Positions 30,366 to 38,946 of a stretch of 43,522 bases of DNA are shown here, in pieces; within the stretch, counting starts at the first letter, position 1, and each line of letters begins with the position of its first letter. A program made the translations under genes and the position numbers. The stretch lies in NCBI GenBank assembly GCA_016784305.1, contig JADHUY010000002.1:1-43522 (forward strand), read 5' to 3'. The notes beneath the pieces are model-generated. The model had not been told where the DNA came from. It made no database searches and saw only the letters and a list, made by a program, of their open reading frames with translations. This DNA is from Parcubacteria group bacterium (GTDB taxonomy: Bacteria > Patescibacteriota > Minisyncoccia > Phycocordibacterales > JABMNX01).

Positions 30366-32391
30366 CAACGAGGACAAAGCGGAAGAAGAGATTCCTTTGC
30401 CTCCGCTTTCGCCACCCTCACCCAGAAATGAGGACTCTTCTTTAAGCAAAAACAAAAAGCCGGAAGGAGGGAAGGAGGATGTCACAGAAGGTGAGACACC
30501 TGACGCTTCTTTGGATGTAGCAACACCTGCAATAAAGCAAGCAACAGACGATGCTCCAAGGCCTGCACCAGACACAGCCCCAAAAAATATTCCAGCAAAG
30601 CCAGTTGACACTATAAATAGCCCACAACCTAGCTCCACAACTCAAACGACAGACGCAAAAGCACTTGAAGAAAAGAAAGTGCCAGCTGTAAATGAGCCCT
30701 CTTTCCAAGATGAAGTAAACAAAATAGTGCCCGAGACACCAACGACAACCCCCACTACAACAGAAACGGCTCCTCAAAAATTGCAAAATACTACAACTTT
30801 GAGTACGCCTCCACTCTCTGCAGTAGCTCCTCTAAAAATGGAAGCTAAGACTACGCCTACCATAGTAATTCCAGATAGTTCACCAGCGACGGCTGCGTCC
30901 ACTCCTCCTAGAGTGGCGCCTGCCACAGAAGCTACAGTGCCCCCTGTTATTATTGGTGAACCAACTCCGACTACTGCGCCAACAGCACCTAAGCAAGCGC
31001 CAACCCCCCCACCTACTGCAAGCGCCACTTCTCCACAGCCACTTTCCCCAGAAGTGCTTATCCAAAATGCAAAAACTAGACTAGCAAACGAGGCCAATGC
31101 ATCGGCAGTGACCTCTAAACCAGCATCTGCTGTGGAACCAGCAAAACAACCTGCCCCTATGCCGACACCTAGCACACCAATACAACAGCCAGCTGTTGCG
31201 TCTGTCGCACCGCAAATACCAACTCCTACTACTGCACCAATAGCACCTAAGCAAACAGAAAGTCAAACAATACCTACTACTATCACCCCACAACCACTTG
31301 GAACACTAAATCCGCCTCAAGCACCGACTCCTACTGCAATGCCACAACCAGCACCAACAGCGCAAAGCACGCAAAAGTTGTCAGGAATTGGCAAAACCCC
31401 AAATACATCAGACACAGTAGCCCCGACACCGGCAGTTACCGTAAAGAAGAGTGCGCCGTTTCTCCCAAATCTTCGCACCTTTAAAGGAGACGTGAGTAAT
31501 GCAATGAAAACAAAGAAAACTTCTCTTATTTCTATTGCGGCGGCTGAACAAAACAAAATAACATCAAACCCCGTAGCCGAATCCAAAGAAGCTGGGTCAG
31601 GCAAAATGACGAAAATGCTTGTAGCGCTAGGTGGGGCCATACTTATTTTGGGCGGAATCTCTTTTGTTGCTTATACATTTTTCCTACGCATTCCTTCTGA
31701 CGATGTTTTGGTTGAAAGAGATATACCTTCTTTAATCTTTGTTAATAATACTCAAGCGCTAGATATTTCAAAGAAGAGCAGGAGAGAAATAATGAATGGA
31801 CTTACGTTCCTTAAAGACGAAGTAGGGATTGAACTTGGCCTACTTGAACAACTTGTACCAATTTTTAGAGATAGTTTTGATGCAGTAGAGGTAATTACAA
31901 CTAAAACATTTCTAGCTGCTATTGACGCACGCGTATCTGACGCATTAGTCCGCTCACTTGAACCAGAATTTACTCTTGGCGTACATTCCTTTGATGGCAA
32001 CCAACCATTTTTAATATTTAAAGTGAAGAGCTTCAGAACCGCATTTGCTGAAATGCTTTTCTGGGAAGAAAATATGAGTGACGATTTAGCTCCACTGTTT
32101 GGACTACCACTTTCTACTTTTGTAGCCAAACAAGAGGCAACGGAAGTTGTTGCAACCAGCACGGTAGCTACACCAACAGATGAGTCCAGTATAGAACTTC
32201 CGGAAATTCCAGAGAAAAGAATCTTCACTGATGTCATAATAAAAAATCAAGACGTGCGAGTGCTTAAAGATGACGACGGGAAAATAGCCATTCTCTATAC
32301 CTTCCCAAATGAAGAAACAATTGTGGTCACAACAAATGAAAATACCCTCAGTGAGATACTCACGCGCCTAGGTAGTAATAGAGTATTTTAG
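30337..32391 (+). CDS. Membrane protein with a long Pro/Thr/Ala-rich N-terminal region
   Basis: 684 aa from ATG 30337, which lies inside the 3' end of pnp. Residues 1-400 are low-complexity Pro/Thr/Ala/Lys sequence with repeated TPTTAPIAPKQ-like units. One membrane helix (MLVALGGAILILGGISFVAYTFFL, about 427-450) follows. The last 235 residues form a probable folded outer domain (LVERDIPSLIFVNNTQALDI onward) I do not recognise. The N-terminal part would be cytoplasmic if the helix is a plain type II anchor. Earlier ATG choices at 30298 are less likely. Confidence 0.7.
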   Translation: MDEITKNTNNNEDKAEEEIPLPPLSPPSPRNEDSSLSKNKKPEGGKEDVTEGETPDASLDVATPAIKQATDDAPRPAPDTAPKNIPAKPVDTINSPQPSSTTQTTDAKALEEKKVPAVNEPSFQDEVNKIVPETPTTTPTTTETAPQKLQNTTTLSTPPLSAVAPLKMEAKTTPTIVIPDSSPATAASTPPRVAPATEATVPPVIIGEPTPTTAPTAPKQAPTPPPTASATSPQPLSPEVLIQNAKTRLANEANASAVTSKPASAVEPAKQPAPMPTPSTPIQQPAVASVAPQIPTPTTAPIAPKQTESQTIPTTITPQPLGTLNPPQAPTPTAMPQPAPTAQSTQKLSGIGKTPNTSDTVAPTPAVTVKKSAPFLPNLRTFKGDVSNAMKTKKTSLISIAAAEQNKITSNPVAESKEAGSGKMTKMLVALGGAILILGGISFVAYTFFLRIPSDDVLVERDIPSLIFVNNTQALDISKKSRREIMNGLTFLKDEVGIELGLLEQLVPIFRDSFDAVEVITTKTFLAAIDARVSDALVRSLEPEFTLGVHSFDGNQPFLIFKVKSFRTAFAEMLFWEENMSDDLAPLFGLPLSTFVAKQEATEVVATSTVATPTDESSIELPEIPEKRIFTDVIIKNQDVRVLKDDDGKIAILYTFPNEETIVVTTNENTLSEILTRLGSNRVF

Positions 32392-32416
32392 TGTTTGCTA
32401 TAGGACTAGTATCTAG

Positions 32417-32422
32417 TAAAAT
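32417..32422 (+). promoter_or_regulatory. -10 of the DksA-like gene
   Basis: TAAAAT followed by 6 nt and ATG 32429; leaderless arrangement, no TGn. Confidence 0.4.
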
Positions 32423-32428
32423 TAGTGC

Positions 32429-32803
32429 ATGATTAATACAGAAAAATACAAAGAGAGGCTTACGAATGAGTTGTCTGAACTTGAAGTTGAGCTAAAGACA
32501 GTTGGTCATATTAATCCTAAAAATAAAGAAGACTGGGAACCTACTGCGCCAGATCTTAACGTTGATCCATCAGACAGCAATGATAGAGCTGATTCCATTG
32601 AAGCGTATGAAACGAATACGGCAATATTAAAAGAACTTGAAATAAGATACAACAACGTAAAACGCGCCCTAAAAAAGATTGAGAATGGTACGTATGGAAT
32701 TTGTGAAATAAGTAAAGGTGAGATTGAAGAAGATAGGTTGGATGCAAATCCAGCTGCAAGGACTTGCAAAGAACATATTGACGAAGAGGATGACCTCCCT
32801 TAA
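32429..32803 (+). CDS. DksA/TraR-like protein with incomplete zinc finger
   Basis: 124 aa with the DksA layout: an N-terminal helical hairpin, acidic tip (DPSDSNDRADSIEAYE) and a C-terminal finger region GTYGICEISKGEIEEDRLDANPAARTCKEH. Only two Cys remain (CxxS...CxxH instead of CxxC...CxxC). DksA proteins act in the RNA polymerase secondary channel; whether this one responds to ppGpp cannot be said. Its stop overlaps the comM start by one base (TAATG). Confidence 0.82.
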   Translation: MINTEKYKERLTNELSELEVELKTVGHINPKNKEDWEPTAPDLNVDPSDSNDRADSIEAYETNTAILKELEIRYNNVKRALKKIENGTYGICEISKGEIEEDRLDANPAARTCKEHIDEEDDLP

Positions 32804-34320
32804 TGGCAAACTTCGCTAAAGTCCACAGCGTACAAACAACACTTTTAAATGGGCACATTATTGATGTAGAAGTAGACCTCTCGCGAGGTCTTCATTCTTT
32901 TTCTGTCGTTGGTCTTCCTGGAAAAGCAGTGGAAGAGTCACGCGACAGAGTATCGGCTGCAATTAAAAATAGCGGTTATAAAGCACCTAAAAGCAATAAC
33001 AAAAAGATAGTGGTATCGCTTGCGCCCGCTGACCTTAAAAAAGAAGGGCCCGCCTTTGATTTACCTATTTCTCTTGCGTACCTGCTTGCCTCCAAAGAAA
33101 TCTCGTTTTCACCAAAAGATAAAGTCTTTCTTGGTGAGCTCTCGCTTGATGGAGAACTGCGTCCGATACACGGCACTTTGCCACTAGTCCTAGAAGCAAA
33201 AAGACAAGGCTTTAAAGAAGTGTACCTGCCAAAAGAAAATGAAATGGAAGGAGCTCTCGTCTCTGGAATAGATATCTATGGTGCTACCACACTTAAAGAT
33301 GTGATTGATCATATTGACGAGAGTAGTGAGACTCATAAAAAGATAGACGTTACACCACACACTAAAGTTATTCCTAAAGTCCCTAGCTACACTACTGACT
33401 TTGGAGACATACGCGGACAAGAGCAGGCAAAAAGAGGCCTCATGATAGCGGCTTCGGGCAGGCACAACATTGTACTTTTTGGCCCACCCGGTACCGGAAA
33501 GACTATGCTTGCTCGTGCGTTTGCTGGTATTCTTCCTCAATTAACATTTGATGAATCAATTGAAACAACAGCCATACACTCCGTTGCAGGCTCTCTCTCT
33601 GAAGAGCTCATCAGCTACCCGCCGTTTCGCTCACCTCATCATACGGCGTCGCATGTTTCACTCGTTGGAGGTGGTACATTTCCAAAACCTGGTGAGGTCA
33701 CACTGGCACATCGTGGTGTGCTTTTTCTAGATGAGTTTCCTGAATTTGAAAGACGCTCTATTGATGCGCTTCGCCAACCACTTGAAGAGCGAGAAGTGAC
33801 AGTGTCTCGTGTAAAAGGCACGGCAATATTTCCTGCAAATTTTATATTAGTTGCCGCGATGAACCCATACCCTGGAAGTGGCGACACCCACGACCCGGTT
33901 GAGCAAGCTCGTTATGATAAGAAAATATCTGGGCCAATAGTAGATAGGATAGATATGTGGATTGAAGTTGGACACGTTGAGCATAGTAAACTTGGTGGGG
34001 AAGGTAAGGAGCGCGAGTCACACAAATTGCGCGAGCTTGTTTCAACTGCGCGCAAGATACAGGAAAAGCGATTTAAGAAAGTAAGTGGAATGAGCACAAA
34101 TGCAGAAATGGGCGTTAAAGAACTTGATAAGTTTGTAAATCTTGATACAAAAGAGCGACAACTACTAAACGATGCTGCAACAAAACTTAACCTGTCACCT
34201 CGCTCATATCACAGGGTGATAAAACTTGCGAGAACAATCGCAGATTTATCAAAGAGTGAAAAAGTAGAAAGTGGACACCTCCTTGAAGCCATCCAATACC
34301 GCCCAAGAAAGCGCTATTAA
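32803..34320 (+). CDS. comM: YifB/ComM family Mg-chelatase-like AAA+ ATPase
   Basis: 505 aa. The N-terminal ChlI-like domain (VDLSRGLHSFSVVGLPGKAVEESRDRV) is followed by the AAA+ core with Walker A GPPGTGKTMLA, Walker B GVLFLDEFPEF, and VRSPHHTASH-like FRSPHHTASHVSLVGGG, then the C-terminal Mg_chelatase_C region (LSPRSYHRVIKLARTIADL). ComM is a branch-migration helicase for natural transformation, so with comEC at the left edge DNA uptake and integration are both represented. Translationally coupled to the DksA-like gene. Confidence 0.93.
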   Translation: MANFAKVHSVQTTLLNGHIIDVEVDLSRGLHSFSVVGLPGKAVEESRDRVSAAIKNSGYKAPKSNNKKIVVSLAPADLKKEGPAFDLPISLAYLLASKEISFSPKDKVFLGELSLDGELRPIHGTLPLVLEAKRQGFKEVYLPKENEMEGALVSGIDIYGATTLKDVIDHIDESSETHKKIDVTPHTKVIPKVPSYTTDFGDIRGQEQAKRGLMIAASGRHNIVLFGPPGTGKTMLARAFAGILPQLTFDESIETTAIHSVAGSLSEELISYPPFRSPHHTASHVSLVGGGTFPKPGEVTLAHRGVLFLDEFPEFERRSIDALRQPLEEREVTVSRVKGTAIFPANFILVAAMNPYPGSGDTHDPVEQARYDKKISGPIVDRIDMWIEVGHVEHSKLGGEGKERESHKLRELVSTARKIQEKRFKKVSGMSTNAEMGVKELDKFVNLDTKERQLLNDAATKLNLSPRSYHRVIKLARTIADLSKSEKVESGHLLEAIQYRPRKRY

Positions 34321-34344
34321 ACACTGACCAGCACACTATAAAAA

Positions 34345-34367
34345 TGAGGGACGTCGGACGTCCCTCA
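34345..34367. terminator. Hairpin between comM and the M23 peptidase gene
   Basis: 11-bp arms TGAGGGACGTC / GACGTCCCTCA with a single central base, 24 bp after the comM stop. No T-run; probably functional for transcripts from both sides. Confidence 0.6.
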
Positions 34368-34478
34368 ATATGCCATTTACAGAACAGCGTTTAAAACATT
34401 AACTTCGCCCACATAAACAACCCTATTTTGAAATACAGTGCGAGGCGTGGAGCAAAAAAGCCGCAAGTAATAACACCA

Positions 34479-34593
34479 CTCCCTAAAACAGATGGGGTTT
34501 CAAGGCGTGCGAGCGAAATTGAAAAAGCCGTACTAAAGGTACGGCGTTGAAATTTCTTGAAGCACAACGCAGAAAGCGCGCTGTTTTAGGGAG
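34479..34593. ncRNA. Large nested inverted-repeat element of unknown type
   Basis: Outer arms CTCCCTAAAACAG / CTGTTTTAGGGAG (34479-34491, 34581-34593) enclose nested pairs TTCAAG/CTTGAA, GAAATT/AATTTC and GCCGTAC/GTACGGC (loop TAAAG). The nesting suggests either a structured RNA of about 115 nt or a miniature inverted-repeat element. A diverged partial relative of its left half (GGCGTG..AGC..AAAAAGCCG) lies just upstream at 34444-34463. It ends 7 bp from the M23 stop codon. Confidence 0.45.
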
Positions 34594-34599
34594 GGTTGC

Positions 34600-35544
34600 C
34601 TAGAAGGGGTTCTTGGCGCCTCTGATTTCAAAGTGAGTATGAGGTCCCGTAGAGCGCCCACTTGAGCCAACGTATCCTATTACTTGCCCTTGTACCACAG
34701 CTTGTCCCGAACTAACAATATTTCTAATGTTGTGTGCGTAGAGTGTTTGAGTGCCATTGGGGTGATCCACTACTATGTAGTTTCCGTATCCGCCATTCCA
34801 ACCATAGTCTTTACTTATTATTACGACACCACTTGCGGAAGCTACTATTGGAGAGCCAACCGTTGCTCCTATATCAACTGCATTATATCCGTGTAGTCCT
34901 TGTGAGCGTCTTCCGCCTGTGACCGGCATTATGTAGTAGCCAGAATATGTTGGCCCACCAGTTCCACGCACAACAGTCTTAACACTCTTACTGCTATACA
35001 CTGGTATTTCTTTTTCTCCTCCTGGAATCACCAAGACATCACCAACGGCGAGCGTTGCATTTTCAGCAAGGCCGTTAAACTGTTCAATCTCTTTAACGTC
35101 ACCTTTGTATTTCTTTGCAAGACTCTTAAGCGTGTCTCCCTTTTTAACCGTATAACTAAGACCAGAAACTGGGAGTATAACAAGAGTCTGTCCCTCATGA
35201 ATTACCGAACCTCTTTGTATATCATTTGCCCATATAATCGTATAAGTTGTGACTCCAAACATCTTTGCAATTTGTGAAAGAGAGTCACCTTCACGAACAA
35301 CATAAACACTAATTTGATCTGACTGGGGTCTATCTTCAATATCAGCAATAGAACCACTTGGACCTGTTTCAGAAAGAAGGGCACTTCCGCCAACTATTGA
35401 AATGTCACCACCACCTTTCCCTGGGTTTGGGTCTGTGTTTAGCGCGGCACGAAGAAGTGGCAATGTTTGCGAATTATGAACAGACAGGATATAGCCGTCA
35501 CCTGCACTCGTTGCTCCAAGCAATTTTGATACAAAAGCGAGCAC
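34600..35544 (-). CDS. LysM-M23 peptidoglycan peptidase
   Basis: Cell-wall endopeptidase or septal-splitting factor. From the first canonical start (GTG 35544) it has 314 aa: two LysM repeats (YVVREGDSLSQIAKMFGVTTYTIIWAND; YTVKKGDTLKSLAKKY), then a C-terminal M23 domain with the zinc ligands in GLHGYNAVDIGA (H and D) and GPHTHFEIR (HxH). The frame continues upstream without a stop to 35781 and encodes a hydrophobic signal segment (AARFIASAILLTLPITASAG), so the real start is almost certainly upstream of 35544 at a non-canonical codon. Confidence 0.9.
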   Translation of the reverse strand: MLAFVSKLLGATSAGDGYILSVHNSQTLPLLRAALNTDPNPGKGGGDISIVGGSALLSETGPSGSIADIEDRPQSDQISVYVVREGDSLSQIAKMFGVTTYTIIWANDIQRGSVIHEGQTLVILPVSGLSYTVKKGDTLKSLAKKYKGDVKEIEQFNGLAENATLAVGDVLVIPGGEKEIPVYSSKSVKTVVRGTGGPTYSGYYIMPVTGGRRSQGLHGYNAVDIGATVGSPIVASASGVVIISKDYGWNGGYGNYIVVDHPNGTQTLYAHNIRNIVSSGQAVVQGQVIGYVGSSGRSTGPHTHFEIRGAKNPF

Positions 35545-35781
35545 ACCAGCGCTCGCGGTAATCGGAAGTGTAAGCAGTATGGCAGACGCAATAAAACGCG
35601 CAGCGTACAGTCGCTTAATGCTTTTCTCTGTCTTCTGACCAGCAGACCTTATATTAAGGGGGTCAGAGTCCTGTTTAGATAAATTGATATAGACAAATTT
35701 TAGTGTCGTACGGACATCTATTCGTCTCCCGTGAGACCCTTTTAACGGCCACCAGAGAGAACCCCTATATGAATGTATAAA
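35545..35781 (-). other. Upstream in-frame extension of the M23 gene without an ATG/GTG/TTG
   Basis: 79 sense codons in frame with the M23 gene read protein-like sequence: SLWWPLKGSHGRRIDVRTTL, KFVYINLSKQD, then a positively charged stretch and a signal segment ending ITASAG. No ATG, GTG or TTG occurs in frame. ATT at 35619 (followed by KRLYAARF) is the best placed non-canonical start for the signal peptide. A frameshift or sequencing error that hides the true start is equally possible. Confidence 0.5.
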
Positions 35782-35808
35782 CTATAGCGCGAGGGTTAGG
35801 TAAGTCAA
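35781..35808 (-). promoter_or_regulatory. Promoter of the M23 peptidase gene
   Basis: TTGACT (35803-35808), 16 bp, TATAGT (35781-35786) on the minus strand. The transcript would start near 35774, so the whole open extension would be in the RNA. Confidence 0.6.
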
Positions 35809-35871
35809 CAGGTCTAAATCCCCACCCAAACTAAAGCAATAAGACCTATTTTATATGGCTAAAACACAGTG

Positions 35872-35877
35872 TATTAT
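35872..35877 (+). promoter_or_regulatory. -10 of the disordered-protein gene
   Basis: TATTAT, 6 nt, ATG 35884; leaderless arrangement. Confidence 0.45.
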
Positions 35878-35883
35878 AGGGGT

Positions 35884-36942
35884 ATGAATGATTCCCCACT
35901 AAAAAATGATAATGAAGGAAAATCAGAGGAAGATTTCTTCTCCTTTCCGTCTGTTATGCCAAGAAAAAGCGGCGTAACCGCGAAAATAGTGCCAGAAAGT
36001 GATACAAAAGAGAAAAAGGAGGATGTTGTGCATAGTCCTTCCAGCCCGACACAAAAAGTCCCTCACAAATCAGACCCACTAAAAACAAAGTCATCAGATG
36101 TTGACTCTCCTTTGCTTGATCTGTCAAAAAACAAATTCTCTAAACCAAATCCTACTCTACCGCTAATGATGCGTGCTGCGGATTCTCCGAAGATGAAGAG
36201 CGACACTATAGGTAATGTGACACCGTTTAAGGCATCTCAAAGACCAAAACAAAAATTTAAAAACACGCTAAAGACACAAAGTGTAGCTATCCCAGTTTCA
36301 CATGAGGTTGAAATTGAACAAAGAAAGACAGCGCCAGAGCGTATAGATAGATATCACGAACCTATAGAAGATGTCTCTAAAAACATAAACCCAAATTTAA
36401 CTGAAGATGAAACACAACAGCCAAAAACAGACGTGCCACACGCGGACGTTCCATCGCAACACGGTATCAAAGAGGAAAAAACCCGACCAGAGAGACCCGA
36501 CAAATACCATGAGCCGATAGAAGAACTGATTCCACCTGTAGTTGATAACAGTGAAAATGAAGAACTAGCAAAAAGACTCATGGCGGTCGGAGATAAGATA
36601 AGACAAATAGAAACTGCAATGCCAACTAGCTATCCTTCTGAAACTTCGCAAACAAGTGATGTTGTACCCATGGAAAAAGAAATCGTTGATGAAACTGGAC
36701 ACATGATGACTGTAAATAGAGACGAGGCCGAAAGAGCGGTGATAGAAATAAGCGGTTACATTGAGATGCTTGGAGGAGTAGAAAGTAGAGGAAAGCTTTT
36801 AGAGGCTGAAGAAATTGCAGACATTGCCCGTAATATATTTTTGGGCAAACATGACGCTAAGATTTCAGACATTCCAACCGATAGTGGGGTGCAGGCGCTA
36901 GTGATGAAGTTTGCAAATGAACTTGGGGCTACATTAAAATAG
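35884..36942 (+). CDS. Largely disordered hypothetical protein
   Basis: 352 aa from ATG 35884. Residues 1-230 are Lys/Pro/Ser/Glu-rich without hydrophobic segments and contain a repeated RPERPDKYHEPIEE / APERIDRYHEPIED unit (near residues 158 and 206). The last 90 residues (DEAERAVIEISGYIEMLGGVE onward) look folded and helical. There is no signal peptide, so it is probably cytoplasmic. Not recognised; it precedes the helicase gene by 46 bp. Confidence 0.65.
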   Translation: MNDSPLKNDNEGKSEEDFFSFPSVMPRKSGVTAKIVPESDTKEKKEDVVHSPSSPTQKVPHKSDPLKTKSSDVDSPLLDLSKNKFSKPNPTLPLMMRAADSPKMKSDTIGNVTPFKASQRPKQKFKNTLKTQSVAIPVSHEVEIEQRKTAPERIDRYHEPIEDVSKNINPNLTEDETQQPKTDVPHADVPSQHGIKEEKTRPERPDKYHEPIEELIPPVVDNSENEELAKRLMAVGDKIRQIETAMPTSYPSETSQTSDVVPMEKEIVDETGHMMTVNRDEAERAVIEISGYIEMLGGVESRGKLLEAEEIADIARNIFLGKHDAKISDIPTDSGVQALVMKFANELGATLK

Positions 36943-36973
36943 CCCGCCATACAATTGCCTAGCGCCAGCTTAA

Positions 36974-36982
36974 TGATAGAGT
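36974..36982 (+). promoter_or_regulatory. Extended -10 of the UvrD-like helicase gene
   Basis: TGA-TAGAGT, 6 nt, GTG 36989. It supports the third of three tandem candidate start codons. Confidence 0.5.
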
Positions 36983-36988
36983 GTGTTG

Positions 36989-38917
36989 GTGAGTCATCTA
37001 GATGCACTAAACGAAAAACAAAAAGAAGCGGCAACACATATAAATGGCCCGCTTTTAATCCTTGCTGGTGCTGGAGCTGGAAAGACAAAAACTATCACAC
37101 ACAGAATAGTCAACATAATAAAAAGCGGTGTAGCGCCAGACAAAATCCTTGCCGTGACTTTCACCAACAAAGCAGCGGCTGAAATGAGGGAGCGTGTTAA
37201 AGATGCAATCCTTGCTGAAACAGATTTAAACAGACCAATCACAGCGTTTGCCGATAGATCTACTTTGCCGTTTGTCTCTACATTTCACTCTCTTGGTGTC
37301 CATATCCTTAGGGAAAATGCGAAATTAATCGGTGTAAATAGAAACTTTGCTATTTTTGACAGAAACGACTCAATAAGAGCTGTAAAAGAGGCCGCAAAAA
37401 GGGTTGACGTTGATATAAAGCGCTTTGAGCCTAGAAAACTACTTTCATCAATTTCAAAGCAAAAAGGAAATGGTGTGGATAGAGAAACTTATACGCTTGA
37501 TGCAAAAGACTACTACAGAAGTACAATTGCATCAGTTTGGGGAGCCTATGAAGAAATACTAAGGAGTGAACAGGCTTTTGACTTTGACGACTTACTCCTT
37601 AAAACATCACTACTTCTTGAAAAAAACGAAGCTGTAAGAAAACACTACCAAAGCATATGGGAATACATTCATGTTGATGAGTACCAAGATACAAACGCAA
37701 TACAATACGAGATGACACGAATGCTGGGAGGGGACAGACAAAATATTTGTGTGGTTGGTGATATTGACCAAACCATTTACAGCTGGAGGGGTGCTGATAT
37801 TGATAACCTGCTTCGTTTTGAAGAGCTATACAAAGACACAAAACTCGTTGTGCTTGAGGAAAATTATCGCTCCACCAAGACTATTCTTGATGCAGCAAAT
37901 GAGATAATTGAGAAGAACTGCAATAGAAAAGAGAAGAAGCTTTTTACAAATAACTCTAAAGGTGAAAACCTTCTTCTTCACGGAGCGTACGATGAGGAAG
38001 GCGAGGCTCACTTTATAACAGAAAAAGTGCGGTCGCTTTTAGCAGGTGGTGTATCACTAAACGAAATAGCTATACTTTATCGTGCAAACTTTCAGTCAAG
38101 GACTCTGGAAGAAGCATTCCTATACGCAGATATACCGTACCAAGTACTTGGAGTGAAATTTTTTGATAGAAAAGAGGTAAAGGATGTGCTTTCATTTTTG
38201 CGTTTCACACTAAACAGAGATAGCTCTACAGATTTAAAGAGAATAATTAATACTCCGCCACGCGGTATCGGAAAAGTTACACTTTTAAAAATGGTGAGCG
38301 GAAAAACTCACACACTAACTCCAGCGATGAAAAATAGGGTTAATGACTTCTATGCAATGCTTGATGAAATAAAAGAAAGTACAAGCACCAACAAACCGAG
38401 TAAGACTATTAAACTTATAATTTCAAAAAGTGGCATTGAGGAGCATCTTAAAGGGGGAGATGATGACGATTTAGAGAGACTAGAGAATGTAAAAGAACTC
38501 GTTAACCTTGCTGCGAAATACGACTCCTTTACTCCTATAGAGGGAGTAGAGAAGCTACTGGAAGATGCAGCACTTGCAACGGATCAAGACTCGTTGGAAG
38601 AGAGGAAAAACGCTGTGAAGTTAATGACAGTTCACGCTTCTAAGGGCCTTGAATTTGACTATGTTTTCATAACCGGCCTTGAAGAAGGGCTCTTCCCGCA
38701 CGAAGAGATGGACGAGAGTAAAGACCCCGAAGAAGAAAGGCGACTTTTCTATGTGGCCTTAACACGCGCGCGCAAACAAGCCATATTAACCTTTGCATCA
38801 ACAAGAATGAAATACGGGGAACGCACTGTAAATGTGCCGTCTGAATTTGTAACAGATATTAGTGAAGAGTATGTGAGTACAGTTGAGCTTGGAGAAAGCG
38901 TAGTAACTATTGAATAA
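36989..38917 (+). CDS. uvrD: UvrD/PcrA-type superfamily 1 DNA helicase
   Basis: 3'-5' helicase for repair and replication restart. 642 aa with all SF1A motifs in order: QKEAATHINGPLLILAGAGAGKTKT (Q motif, Walker A), TFTNKAAAEMRER, FVSTFHSLGVHILR, VDEYQDTNAIQYEM (Walker B), VVGDIDQTIYSWRGAD, LEENYRST, LMTVHASKGLEFDYVFITGLEEGLFPH and RRLFYVALTRARK. It is shorter than PcrA (about 720), lacking most of the C-terminal tail. GTG 36989 is preferred over GTG 36983 by the promoter position. Confidence 0.94.
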   Translation: MSHLDALNEKQKEAATHINGPLLILAGAGAGKTKTITHRIVNIIKSGVAPDKILAVTFTNKAAAEMRERVKDAILAETDLNRPITAFADRSTLPFVSTFHSLGVHILRENAKLIGVNRNFAIFDRNDSIRAVKEAAKRVDVDIKRFEPRKLLSSISKQKGNGVDRETYTLDAKDYYRSTIASVWGAYEEILRSEQAFDFDDLLLKTSLLLEKNEAVRKHYQSIWEYIHVDEYQDTNAIQYEMTRMLGGDRQNICVVGDIDQTIYSWRGADIDNLLRFEELYKDTKLVVLEENYRSTKTILDAANEIIEKNCNRKEKKLFTNNSKGENLLLHGAYDEEGEAHFITEKVRSLLAGGVSLNEIAILYRANFQSRTLEEAFLYADIPYQVLGVKFFDRKEVKDVLSFLRFTLNRDSSTDLKRIINTPPRGIGKVTLLKMVSGKTHTLTPAMKNRVNDFYAMLDEIKESTSTNKPSKTIKLIISKSGIEEHLKGGDDDDLERLENVKELVNLAAKYDSFTPIEGVEKLLEDAALATDQDSLEERKNAVKLMTVHASKGLEFDYVFITGLEEGLFPHEEMDESKDPEEERRLFYVALTRARKQAILTFASTRMKYGERTVNVPSEFVTDISEEYVSTVELGESVVTIE

Positions 38918-38946
38918 GACGTGCTCTGTTAGAAATTAAACCTACT

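Noticed and set aside
30442-31640. Several minus-strand frames opposite the Pro/Thr-rich protein
   Set aside because: Low-complexity codons on the plus strand keep the antisense frames open; Gly/Val/Arg-rich translations are mirror products of Pro/Ala/Thr repeats.
35660-35774. Cyclic-di-AMP riboswitch before the M23 gene
   Set aside because: Cell-wall hydrolase genes often carry one, but the conserved GGGGUGAAUC-type blocks are not present, and the stretch reads as an open frame.
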